DNA from: Micromussa lordhowensis
Taxonomy: Eukaryota; Cnidaria; Anthozoa; Scleractinia; Lobophylliidae
Reading direction: 5' to 3'
DNA: 64,000 nt
Assembly: GCA_964020085.1 (NCBI GenBank)
Contig: OZ026598.1
Span: 21,515,129-21,579,128 of the forward strand
This document shows, piece after piece, positions 12,257 to 23,320 of this stretch (position 1 is the first letter of the stretch; each line of letters starts with the position of its first letter). The position numbers and the translations under genes were made by a program. The notes below the pieces were generated by a model. It made no database searches. It saw only the letters and a program-made list of their open reading frames with translations, and was not told where the DNA came from.

Positions 12257-13370
12257 GTTCAGGAGTTCTGTGATTGTAAGTCGGACTACACCGAGACACT
12301 TTACTCCACCCTCTGTCGACCAATTCCCAAGAGTACAAACTATTGGTTTTGGCCTGTTGCACTAAAAACTTTACGTTTTAATAATGGCTCTGTACTTGAC
12401 ATTTAAACCCCCTTTTCTACCTTGGATAAAGCGTCAAATACTTGAAGATTGTTTTCTACTTCTATTAAGCGGGAAGCCTCCTCCTTGTATCGTTTTAAAA
12501 ACCTATTTTGTTGAACATTTGGTAGAACTGTTTAACATTCAGCAAAAACAGTCCCCTTCGTCTAGGTTTATTTGCCTTTTTCCTGGTTTTACGGTCGTGA
12601 CGAAACGATTGTTTTCCACCCTCCACGTTTTTGTTACATTGGGTACGATTTGTCTTATTTTTTGTTTAAATTTTGGATTTCAAATGATTCGTGAACGGGA
12701 TGCTCCCTTCCCTGGGCCTTATCTTGGTGGTATACTGGAAGTCCTGCTACTGGGCTACGCGAGTCTAGGAGCTGCTTGTTTTGACCTTCTAAGATGTGTT
12801 CCCATTGGGTCTCAGCGGCGACTATTTCACGACGGTAAGGTGGTTTGCTACGCGTGTGGTGGCAATACGTCTTGATTGCATTTGTTGTCACCTTCATTAT
12901 CTCCTTTGGATTTGTGTTGTTTTGGGGTGCACTGAAGTTGTACAGAAAAGAGCTCTCTGTCAAAAATTTCTTGCTTGCTTGTATCCTTCCTGTGCCATTC
13001 CTAATTCACTAGATAATCGTGGCTATTCTGGGGAATTCAAATGATGGGCCCTCTTCCCAGCTCTTGACGGCATCAATAGAAAAGGTCCTTAACGAACCTT
13101 TTAAAAGACCTGTGGATGGCAAGGGAGGTTCTTTGAATTGGGAAAGCATTCTGATTGGTCGTCGCTTGGTGTTAATCATTACGAAAGCGGTCATCAGTGA
13201 CCCGTTCTCTCGAAACAATTTCTCTGTTATCTCTTATTGTATTGGGTATGGTAAACCTGTTTCCTGCCTCGTTCCTTTCCTTGGCCGTTTCATCCACCGG
13301 TCCGTGTGATTCCTTGCGGACTGTGATGATAATTGCTCTATAGACACCGCTTTTGTAATTGGGTGCACGA
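12257..13370 (+). pseudogene. Fragment of multi-pass membrane protein (cnidarian large receptor-like C-terminus)
   Basis: From about 12600 the + strand reads hydrophobic segments in the layout of a multi-pass domain: LLLGYASLGAACFDLLRCVP, then WWQYVLIAFVVTFIISFGF, VLFWGALKLYRKELSV, NFLLACILPVPFLI, and later LNWESILIGRRLVLIITK and SFLSLAVSSTGPCDS. From memory this order resembles the C-terminal membrane region of large cnidarian proteins with GCC2/GCC3-type cysteine repeats. A frame shift lies just before WWQY (near 12855), an in-frame TAG at 13010-13012, and another shift after about 13250, so it is broken. Its left end coincides with the duplication junction at 12256/12257, so the 5' part may have been cut off there. 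Family assignment is tentative. Confidence 0.5.
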
Positions 13371-15480
13371 ACGGACAGTAGAACATACGAACAGTAGAGC
13401 ATAAACCTAGTCTAACACGCAACTCAGTTGTAAATTATATCGTTCACTCATGATTATATCGTTCACTCAACGATCCTAAGATTTGTTACAAGCACAACGT
13501 TACATACAAAAGTGTAGTGCCATTGAATTTTAAAGCGTCCATCTTAAGTGTAAACCAACATTTAGAGGCCACTTAAAGGTTGGATACTTGATTTGTGCTA
13601 TTAGTTACTATGGGCGACGCGAGGACCGAGCAGAAGCGAGAGGTGCTTATTGCTATTGTGTTTTTGCTGAAACCTTCGCTCACGTCGTCCTGCATTACAC
13701 GTGCGAGCCTTGCGTTTATGATTATGCTCGCAAAAAATAAGATTATGCCAGCGCTTATTATTACATGCTTTCGCATGATTATGCTTGTACTAATGATTAT
13801 ACTTTCGCGTATGGTTATGTTTTCCTCGCATGCGTAAATCAGCCAGAAAACGATATGAAAGATTCCTTAAAGTGAAAATTCTCCACTTGTTTTCCTGTTT
13901 TTTCTTATGCCACTGACTGGGAGAATTTGATTAGACTATTTTTCTGTAATTAGCACTTGCTTACGTTTCATTACCTACATCCTGCTGTGGTTGGGTGTTG
14001 GAAGTCAAGAGTGATAACGCTTTTTGTAATATCGACACGAGTGTGTTTACTGGAAAATACACCACTCACAATTGATACTAAACTACATTTTGTTCCGAGT
14101 GGCGTATTTTCCATATCCTCACTTGTCTGGATGTTGATGACGTAATTTCCCACCTTTTTAAAGTTGTTTTCGAAAACGGTTAGCGTGTCAATAAAATGGA
14201 AATAGAAAAGTACATTGCTGCCACGCTGAATGGTGAGAGGGAATTTCAGCAGAATTGGAATTTTTTCTCACCAGTTAAGGCGTGGCCACGAAGTAATTTT
14301 GCTTTTTTTTTCTTTCCTGCAGGTAACGTTAGTATATGTTAAGTTCTTAAGTAGCGTAAATGTGGTAGAAGTAGTGGTGTAAGTATTGAACTGTATTGTA
14401 TTGTAAGTAGTGTAAGCAACTGTTGTTGTACTGTAAATAGTGTGAGTAGCCGTATTGTATTGTAAGTTACGTAAATGATTGTAATTCTAATTTAAAAGGG
14501 TAGTGAATAAACTTAGAGAAAAAAAAAATATATAGATATAATAAAAAGAAAATTACACAGTAGCTTGAAGATATGAATTTTTTTCTTGTATTAAAAACAG
14601 TATTTTACTCACTACCTGCACTCGTTTGTAAAATATTGTTTTGAGTAATCGAAGATAAAATTTATATCTTCGCGCCGCTGTGTAATATCCTCTATATATT
14701 TACAAATATATTCAATATAACAACTCGAAGTACCTTGTTTAACCAAATCTCCAAACACCTAGAAGAAAGATGAAAATATGTAGCGTAACGAAGTACTTTT
14801 GACTAGCTTCGAAGTGTGGTCGAAAACTAAAGAGAAAACAGAATAATGAAATTGTAAAAATCTACGCTAATTTTTACGATCTGTATAGCTCATTGCCCGG
14901 CAAAATAATTCTCCCAAAACGTTATCACACTCGGGCAACGATTGGCTATTGTGCCAGTGACGATATGAAGCGATATTAAAAATGAATGATGGATAACCGT
15001 CACTCATAACAGAGTCGTTTATGAGGGAGACGTCAGTCGGCAATAGACCATAGTCCTATTCTTGGCATTGGACTTGAACTAGCTTGCAACTGAGGCTTAG
15101 GCGGGTAGTCCTTCCAAATGACATAAATCTCGTTATGAAGACATGATTGATCATCGCAGTTATGCACACAACTTAAAAAAATCAAATCAAATCACTTTAA
15201 TAGAATCAACCTCGAGGTTTTTCAGACCCTATTTACAATAATATGAATACGTTAAATACTAAACTACTTAAAATATGAGTAATAAATGTAAGAATAAAAA
15301 CCAAAGCGTAAACTTAAGCAGTTGTGAAATTAAAGGCTGGAAAAAAATTCAGGCCTGAACATGATGACTAATCCTGTCTTCATATCTTTCTCCGCAGTTC
15401 AAATATATGATCTTTCATTATATTTCCTTGTATTCTTCACCATCTATACGGGTATATTAAGAACTCACAAAGTGACCAGT
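13371..15480. other. Repeat-rich spacer without a recognisable gene
   Basis: Contains GATTATGC-rich sequence (13595-13840), degenerate TATTGTATTGTAAGTAGTGT repeats (14385-14480), the MITE at 14552-14686, and a block at 15134-15175 that is the inverse complement of 15594-15635. No coding segment could be supported. Confidence 0.6.
14552..14686. mobile_element. Short MITE, ATTACACAG ends
   Basis: The left arm ATTACACAGTAGCTTGAAGA and the right arm (reverse complement ATTACACAGCGGCGCGAAGA) flank a core whose halves are also inversely related (AGTATTTTACTCACTACCTG versus sequence near 14630). It is about 135 bp and non-coding. Confidence 0.8.
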
Positions 15481-15488
15481 TCCTAGAT

Positions 15489-15690
15489 GGCTTGATAGCT
15501 CAGTTGGTAGAGCACTGCACCGGGATTTCAGAGGTCATAGGTTCGAATCCCGTTCAAGCCTGAATTGTTTTCAGGCTTTAATTTCACAAGTGCTTAAGTT
15601 GTGTGCATAACTGCGATGATCAATCATGTCTTCATATCTTTCTCCGCAGTTCAAATACATGATCTTTCATATATTCACTTGTATCAGTCT
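15489..15690 (+). repeat. tRNA-derived SINE
   Basis: Bases 15489-15560 fold like a tRNA: an acceptor stem GGCTTGA/TCAAGCC, an A box (TAGCTCAGTTGGTAGAGC) and a B box (GGTTCGAATCC). The anticodon stem has a mismatch and position 33 is C rather than U, so it is not a working tRNA. The body after it (TGAATTGTTTTCAGGC and onward) continues as a non-tRNA tail, part of which recurs at 15370-15425 in the same orientation and at 15134-15175 inverted. Confidence 0.8.
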
Positions 15691-15957
15691 CTTTTAATGA
15701 GCCTCCGTTGCAAGGTAGCTCTAATCCAATATCAAGAATACGAACATGGCCTATTTTGTACTTAAGACTGGTTGCTACCTTTTGTTGATCTCGACATATC
15801 AGGGCAACTGTGATTGGGGGAATCTTTTTTGTTTGCTTGAAATAACGGAGAAGTTTACGTTTGATTTCATCATTTGGGAATGACATAGAAGAAGGGAATA
15901 TTTATTGTTGAGTTATCTCTTAGTCGGCGCGTCGAGTATGTTGTGGACGGGTCAATG

Positions 15958-15999
15958 GATCAGTGAGTCAGTGAGTCAGTGAGTCAGTGAGTCAGTGAG
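15958..15999. repeat. Tandem 8-mer repeat (GTCAGTGA)n
   Basis: Five consecutive GTCAGTGA units ending in a partial copy. Confidence 0.9.
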
Positions 16000-16259
16000 A
16001 GATGTATGTATGTCACACCAATCAGATCGGATCTACTATAAACAGCCAATCAAATTTCTTGTTTTAAAAGTAAATGGTATATGAGAAGATTTGATCCCGA
16101 TACAGTTCAGAACTGCCATATTTATTCTTCTATAAAAGAGGAGGAAGTATTCATATATTGGGTTTACTTCGGCATTTTCTGTGAGTTAGGCTAAGGATTT
16201 TAGTTATGGACGAGATGAGCCTTGAGGTATGAAACAGTGCGTGAGGTAGTTGTATGCAA

Positions 16260-16880
16260 ATGGAGAGATGTTTTTATTTTTAGTTACAAAGGTAACTTGA
16301 TATTTTTGTTTTTCACAAGAAGTAAATTCAATTAGACGTCACGCATCGTTGCTTCTAGTTCTTACGAAATGGTTTAGAGGAGACGAGACTATTCTGATTT
16401 GAAAGAGTTCGAACGTTTACAATAGGTACAGGTAACGGTTGCTGTGTTCTTGTTGCGTGCAAATATAACCAGATATTTTTATTTTTTTGTTACAAAGGGT
16501 AATTTGACACTTGCTTTTCACAAGGGAGTAAATTCAATTAGAGCTGGCAAATCATCACCACTTGTTCCCACGAGATGCTTGCTATTTTTAGTTACAAATG
16601 TTAACTTGATATTTTTGTTTTTCACAAGGAGTAAATTCAATTCGACGTCACGCATCGTTGCTTCTAGTTCTTACGAAATGTTTTAGAGGAGACGAGACTA
16701 TTTTGATTTAAAAGAGTTCGAACGTTTACAATAGGTACAGGTAACGATTGTTTTGCTGTTGTTGCATGGAAATGGAGTAAATTCAATTAGAGCTGGCAAA
16801 TCATCACCACTTGTTTCCACGAGATGCTTGCTATTTTTAGTTACAAATGGTAATTTGACACTTTTGTTTTTCATATGGGA
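16260..16880. repeat. Tandem repeat of ~309-bp unit, about two copies
   Basis: The block containing GACGTCACGCATCGTTGCTT and GAACGTTTACAATAGGTACA occurs near 16335-16440 and again near 16643-16745. The flanking block GAGCTGGCAAATCATCACCA occurs near 16540 and 16790. Copies differ by single substitutions. No coding potential was supported. Confidence 0.85.
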
Positions 16881-18194
16881 ATGAATTAAATTAGACTGTC
16901 AAAGTGTCAGAGGTGTTTTTTCTCTTTCTTTTTTCGGTAAACTAGTGTTGTTGTGTAAAAAGGGTAAACTTAGGACTCGTATAAAATACGAAAAGTTCTC
17001 TTAACTTGAGTATTTTTGAGCACAAATTCCTCTTGGGGGTTGAAAGGGCTATGAGATCGGCGAGTGACAGGGAGTTATGCATTTGGCGTGTCACACCAAT
17101 CACGAAGTGGGTTGCATCAAAGAACGAATCAAATTGCGTGTTAGAAAATAAGATGGTATCTACATTAATTCGGAGACGTGTCAGATTACTGTAGTTTGTT
17201 CAGTAAAACAGTGTACATGTCATCGATTTAGCTTTATGGAGGGGGAATTACATAACGAAAGTAATTTTTGTGATGCTCAACTGCTTGCAACGCGCACACG
17301 CCAAGGCCTTCACTTCGCCTCTTTCCACTCTCAACATAAACCAGGCAGCCAGACTTTTAAACCAAAATTGTAAGGCCTACTATTCGTTTATCTTAGAGAT
17401 TTAAGATCGTATGTATATCATAAATTCTCACTTTCTTTCGTGCTGTGCATCGTAGCCAAAAACACTTGTCAAATTAACTAAATTGTCACTGTAAACACTC
17501 TCTTAAATGCTCCTATCTTCATAACCTTTTAATTAAAAAAATAACTCTTGCACGCCTTGCGTGCCTATGTTTCTTCAAGGCGTAAAGAGAGAGACCAGAA
17601 CACATTTCATGAACTTAGTTTTACTTGAAGTTCTCTACATGTTGTTTCGTTCATTGTGGTTTTCTTGATTTTGTCCTTGCTTTGAGCATTTATTGTGACA
17701 TGACTGAATCAAAGCTGCTGTTGATTTGGTTCTGTTTTGCAAACATCTTTTGCGGCAGCGCACAGGTCCCTGATATTCTTCTGGCGGCTCTCCAACTTCT
17801 GGAAATCGATACAAAAAAGAGCATAAGGTGGATCATAAGGTCTCCAGCAGTTGTTATCACTTCTTTGACGAATCAATGCTGGCGCTCTTTTTCAGTTGAA
17901 GCCATCACCCATTAAAACCACCCTCAATTTTAGCTTCAAGTATCGTATCAAAGAAATGGCCTTTTATTGGTAGACAACTGATGGTCATTGTCATGACGCA
18001 AAAGGCTACGATAGCAACCCGTTAAAAGCACCCTCAATTTTAGCTTTAAGTGTTTATGACTTTAAGTGCTTATCGAATTGTAGTTAGTATGGTAAATAAA
18101 ACTGTTAAATTACAACTGGCCAGTCCTGAAACCGTTCCCTCGATTTTTTAAACTCTTCAATTCAGGACTGAAGTGTCCAAAATCCAGTAATTGG
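16881..18194. other. Spacer, no supported gene
   Basis: A stretch near 17083-17160 (TGTCACACCAATCA, then AAATAAGATGGTA) resembles 16013-16083. A 71-codon + strand frame at 17700-17915 begins with a hydrophobic segment but has no partner exon that I can identify. Nothing else stands out. Confidence 0.5.
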
Positions 18195-18620
18195 TCAGAG
18201 CGTGATGACACTGAAGTTCTTATGGTGCTTGCCCCTTCTCCAGATCGCCAGATGATCTACAGTTCTCCCTTTTGTTTTCTTGCGAGATTTCTGGGGAAAA
18301 AACGCCTTATTGTCCTCGCGAATAAATGCTCTTCGTAGTTTGAGAGATCCAGGTCACGAGTGATTTTGTTTGGAATTACTGACAGAAAAATTGACCGATT
18401 GAGATAAAAATAAGCCTTTCTACTTCTATACAATTGATTGGCAGGTAGTTATAACTACAGACGTTAAGCTCGAGAAACTATTAAGTAAAGTGAAACATAC
18501 CATTCCCACTGATCGCCTTCCATTGAAATCGGTGTTCTGACCGTAGAGAGCCTCGGTGCTGGGCATCAACCAGGCTGCAGATAAGAGACAAAAAACCAAT
18601 ATAAAAGCCTTGCTGTCCAT
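18195..18620 (-). CDS. Putative secreted peptide precursor A (two exons, 71 aa)
   Basis: Exon 1 (18620 down to 18501, 40 codons) starts MDSKAFILVFCLLSAAWL, a signal peptide likely cleaved after PSTEA. Then comes LYGQNTDFN followed by GRR, the usual signal for C-terminal amidation and dibasic cleavage in peptide hormone precursors. The exon ends in phase 0 at a GTATGT donor. Exon 2 (18290 to 18195) follows a good acceptor (GTTTTTTCCCCAG), begins KSRKKTKGRTVDHLAIW, contains a second RR, and stops after 31 codons. The 210-bp intron, phase and layout match the gene at 20218-20710, which supports both. It is not a family I recognise. The function as a neuropeptide or secreted peptide is inference; splice sites need transcript support. 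An alternative acceptor 34 bases further in gives a different 48-residue tail. Confidence 0.5.
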
Positions 18621-20217
18621 TTGTGATAAGCAAGTGAGACACGGGAGTGTATGACTCTGGGAACAGACGTCGACTCTGTGGATGTTTTCTCTTGCAGACG
18701 TCTACTCTGAAACCAAATTTAAAGCAAAGCTTATGCCCATCATTCGTTGCAGGGACTGTAATGTTTCGTGACTTGCTGTGAGCACGGTTTACGTGGCTGT
18801 GTGGACGAAACAGCTTTTCCATTGTGTAGATCTACATAGTAGCTGCGTGCCGGCGCCTCCTAATACGCGGCAGAGTCACTTTGCCGCGTAAAACAAAGAC
18901 AGTGGTAGACGTCTGCACGAAGGCTATTGTCTAGAGCGCCTCTGCGGAATTAACACATTGAATCTTTTAGTTTTAACTTCTTAATTCTTCACTCTAAACA
19001 AGGGTGCTTTTTAAACTCTTGGATGTTTCTTTTCTTTTGCTTCAAAAAGACTTCGTAGTCATAAATCTGCCGCCCGCAATTGTATTTCATTCAATTTTGT
19101 ATTTTATAATGGGCGGAGAATATAATTATTACAACAAAGGAAACGATTTTTTTGAAGCAATATGTCAAGTTGCGCTCTGATGATCATCTTCCGTGATATT
19201 TCAACGGTGCCTTTTACTGCACACTTTTGTCTCAACTGTGTGATAAAATAAAGCATCCCAGTTTCATCAACTTCATAAGCATCTGTTACAGATGAGAAAA
19301 ATAAAAATTGGAAGACAGGAGACTCATAAATCCTATGCCCAATGAATATTTTCTCGTTATCTTTTAAGGCATCTATGTTTTAAGAATCTGTTGCATTATA
19401 CATAACTTACACGATTTAAGAGAATGGTGGATGCAACTTGAGACCTTGAGACACAGGGCTTTATTTTTCAATACTGTTGGGTTGTTTCCTGTTTTAAATA
19501 TGACATAATTGCAGGGAAACCAGGGTCTTGGTTCCTGGCAGCGTATTATCGTAATTTACAACACATCAGTTTAATTTCAAATATTATCAGGTTGTGGGAG
19601 ACGTTTCATCTACAGTTGAACCTCAGGAAGCGACCACCTCTCCTCAGCGATCAGTTTTCCAAACTACTAAACGTTTCCTAGTCAAGCCATTATATTTGGA
19701 ACCTCTGGTAAACGCCCGCGAGTACTTTTAGAGCTAAAAGTTTGAAATTGTCTTTTGTTTTTCACCTCCCATAAGCGACCACTTCGCAGATAATAGAGAG
19801 GAAATTGCATAATCATGAAGGAGTTGCAACATTATTGTTTTCCTGGGCCGTTCAAGAGACGGAATTTTTCAATGGGATGCACTGGATTTTTTTCTCAAAA
19901 TTGACTGTTTACATGGACAAAAATTTTTAAACATGGGGTATGTCTAGGCTTGATATTTTGGGTGATCGCTTACGGGAGGTTCGACTGTATTCTAGCATTC
20001 ATTTTCGGCGGAAGCCGAGTGGGTCTTTTCTTTTGCGTGAAGCGTATTATGGAAACTCCACGGATGCTGGGGAAAACTCTGAAAAAATTATAGCCACGTT
20101 TTACTGGTGTAAATTTACTTTAATGATGCATTCTGATTGCCATTCCAAGAATTTTAGTATTACAAATAAGGTATTTAAGTAGTTTTACATGTTTTTCGTT
20201 TAGTTTGCCTATTTCTC
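18621..20217. other. Spacer between the two peptide genes
   Basis: Apart from the inverted-repeat element at 19611-19989 I see no gene. The 5' untranslated region and promoter of precursor A should lie in the first few hundred bases on the minus strand, but no clear TATA box was identified. Confidence 0.5.
19611..19989. mobile_element. MITE with CAGTYGAACCTC ends and TA flanks
   Basis: The left end TACAGTTGAACCTCAGGAAG and the right end (reverse complement TACAGTCGAACCTCCCGTAA) are inverted repeats continuing into AAGCGACC/AAGCGATC. They are flanked by TA, as in Tc1/mariner-type insertions. About 379 bp with no coding content. Confidence 0.8.
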
Positions 20218-20710
20218 TTAAAATTCAGCCCTTGTGTCAAATTCTTCTGTTAGTGTTTTACAGGCGCTATCCATAGCGTCACACATGTCCCGGATAGTCC
20301 TTGCACGTTTTGACATCTAAAAAAATTGAACAATAATGGTGATAAGTTTTTCGCTGAGTTAGCCAACGGGTTAGCCTGACTGAGACTTCACAGGCTTGCC
20401 TTGTTATATAAAAGAAAATTAAATCGATCATTACAATAATTTGATATGTTGAAAGCGGAAATAAAGTTACATGTAAGACTTGTAAGTTCACTTGGAATGA
20501 AAGAACAAACAATGTGAACCAGCTACATCAACATCAAATTATACTGGATTTGAAAGTTGAAAAAATGCTCGTTACTAGTACCAAGACGGCTGATCGCTTT
20601 CCACAGGGCCTGCAATTAAACTGTGGAGCGATAACTGCGTCTGTTCCAGGCATTATGCAACAGGCTAGGAACAAAAGAAAAAGAAACAAAATACAAGTCT
20701 TGCTGTGCAT
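20218..20710 (-). CDS. Putative secreted peptide precursor B (two exons, 75 aa)
   Basis: Exon 1 (20710 down to 20582, 43 codons) starts MHSKTCILFLFLLFLACC, a signal peptide likely cleaved near MPGTDA. The next residues VIAPQFNCRPC end at GKR, an amidation and dibasic cleavage signal; the C-x-x-C could close a small disulfide ring. The exon ends in phase 0 after RSAVL, parallel to RSVGM in precursor A. Exon 2 (20316 to 20218) follows a TTTTTTTAG acceptor, reads MSKRARTIRDMCDAM and on, with two more cysteines, and stops after 32 codons. I chose the Met that aligns with precursor A; an in-frame ATG lies five codons upstream (20725). It is a likely paralogue of precursor A; function is inference. 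Confidence 0.5.
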
Positions 20711-23059
20711 AACTGATTGGTGCATCCAGCTCTTCTAGCGTCAGTTAATAAGTTGCCCAAAGAGGGGGTCCAAATATAACTGATCATCCTTACCCAGATT
20801 GCAACGTGGGAGCTGACAATATGTTGCGACATTTTTGGAAGAGGTGACGGCCTCAAGAAGCCCTTGTGACAGAAACCTTAAATGTATGGTTGAGTGGTGA
20901 TTGTGGTGAAATAATCGAAATAGTGCAGGAGCCAAAGCCGAATCGACTTTTAAATGATTACTACATGTAAGTGTGTGACACCTTTGGAAAAAGAGAAGAA
21001 CAAACTTTCTGTTTGTTTTTGACATATGGCGTCCATGTGCTTACACTGTCGTTTCATAATTGTTTTTTCTTCAATTTCTGTGAACGAACTGATAGCTTAA
21101 TTATATCTGGATCCTAAATACGCGCATGATGCGAATGGACTTTTAAATGATTACTAACATGAAAATGCCACTGACATAAAATCATTTTCTCAAAACATCT
21201 GTTCGTTTAAACAACAAAACAAGATCTAAAGCAAATGTTAGAGAATGCACGCATAGCATAACGGCAGCCTGGAACATAACGTTAGGAAAAATACACGAAA
21301 ACAAAAATTATAAGCGAGGAGCATAATTGCTCGGGCAGTGCATTTGATATCTTGGAACATTTCATAAGTTTTCAGAAAGGGAAGAAACAAAAAGAAAACG
21401 ACGTGATATGACAAGATTCAGTGTTTTGTTTAAGTTCGAAACTAACTTCCATTAATGGTCACGAAATTGTGAAATACCAAATAAGTGGAAATGAAATTCA
21501 CTTCTCAATTGACGCCTTCTATCGTGGTACACGCACTCTAAGAGGCAGGTTTTATTATCTTTAAGTAGATTTTCCACGGAAGACACTTGGGAGACTGCTC
21601 AACAACCAGAAGAAGCAAGATGTAAAAATTTCAAGAAGAAGTAATCTAAGCGTCTCTGTATTTCAGTTAACAACATTATTTCAGACCAGATTCGGTTTTA
21701 AGTTAAGTAATGGTGGCGTTTAATCGCTTTTGCTTTTAATGTTTACAGAACAAAGCTACAACATTTTACAAACATTGTACAATCTGTATAAACGAAAAGT
21801 CATCGGAAAAAAGCGTGGGTTACCCACAATGACCTAAGCTTAAATAATTCGTCAGCAGCCCATGGCACCGCCAGGCCTTTCTAAAGGGTGTTTTCTTTTG
21901 TGTTTTTTCGCACGATGGGAGAAGTACAAAATCAGAAGCAAAAACGAGGATGTCCTAGTAGCAGAGGGCCACAGTGAACTGACTTTGGACTGAATTTATA
22001 AAATGAATGAGGCTACATTATATAAGACTCCTTTAAAACCTGGGTACCAGCTTGTATTGCCGTATCTATCTCAGAGACAATTTGGGATGAAAATAAAAGA
22101 AATCTTTTAGTATAGCATGCGGTTATTGGGGACACTTCGCAGGAGAGAAACCCGCGGGATGTGACGCATGGGCTACTGGGGAGAATGAAAATGACAGATA
22201 CCAGCGTTCTTTTGTCGTTATATCCATTTCTAGTACTCCGTTGTCACTCATCATTTTCTTAGAGCTTGGAAGGTATATTTTCCTGGTGATCTGATCAACA
22301 TGGTAATTCTCTATATATGTATTCCCCTTTAAATATGTTAATCCATTGTATATGTTTCTTTTGAAGATGGGTAAATAAAGCTTATTATCAACGGTGGTGA
22401 AAAACCTGCTAAAAAGATTCGGCTCACCATAACTGGGACATCAAAGTTCTATGGAGCAAGACAAGTAGATGGAGGAATTGGAAAGGAGAGTTCTTACGAA
22501 TGACCTTAGTATGCGGTACTCACTATGGTATTGGAATGAATTGTCTGACTGAGGCAGGAGATGAGAGCAGGAGGAGAGGAGAGCAAAAAATCGATTGGGT
22601 CCCTGAAAAGAACTGAGTAATTTTGGAAAGACATGCCATTTACCAAACGTCCATGCAAAAATTGAGAGTGGAGAATGGCAGATACGTTTGAGGCAAGATA
22701 AACATGTCTATAATTTGGAGAGCTGAATGAATTAAATATATTTTATTAGACGTTTTGGTGTGTAGTATCGCTGTATATTTTCACGAGTTGTGCAGTATTT
22801 TGACTCGCCCTACGGGGAAGGGGGGAGGGGGTGGTGGTGGTGCGTCTTATAAAAATGATATGGTGTTAATCGCACCTTTATGGAATAAAATTAAATAATT
22901 CGTCAATGACCGACGTTAGAGTAATCACAGTATTTTTTTACGGTACTGAGCCAAAATATTTCAGGTACTACGCTTTACTCAGCTGATTTTCATTTAAAAC
23001 TTTTTTTTACAGTTAATGTGAGATATACATGTACAGTATTGTCCAAAGTAATGCAAGCG

Positions 23060-23320
23060 ATAATCGACGAATATCGCGTTTTTGATCTCGCCATTTATCG
23101 CCGATAAATCAGCGAAATATCCCAGGAATCGGCGAGCGTCAAAACGATAAATCAGCGATAAATCGGAGCGATCTTTGGGATATATCGCTGTGATATCGTT
23201 CTAGCGAGAATTCGCTGCAACGATATCTCGTAAAGCGAAACGATATATCGTAGCGATATATCGTCGAAGCGAAGTTCACAATAACGATATATCGTAGGGA
23301 AGCGATTGTGTACGATGAAT
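23060..23320. repeat. CGATATATCG palindrome cluster
   Basis: About 260 bases dense in variations of GCGATAAATC, ATATCGCTG and the perfect palindrome CGATATATCG (at least three copies). It is neither a clean tandem array nor coding. Confidence 0.8.

Noticed and set aside
15489..15560. Functional tRNA gene
   Set aside because: Mismatch in the anticodon stem, C at position 33, and a SINE body attached; better read as a tRNA-derived SINE.
17700..17915. + strand 71-codon frame starting MTESKLLLIWFCFANIF, signal-peptide-like
   Set aside because: No second exon, no paralogue and no regulatory context; short hydrophobic frames arise often in AT-rich DNA.
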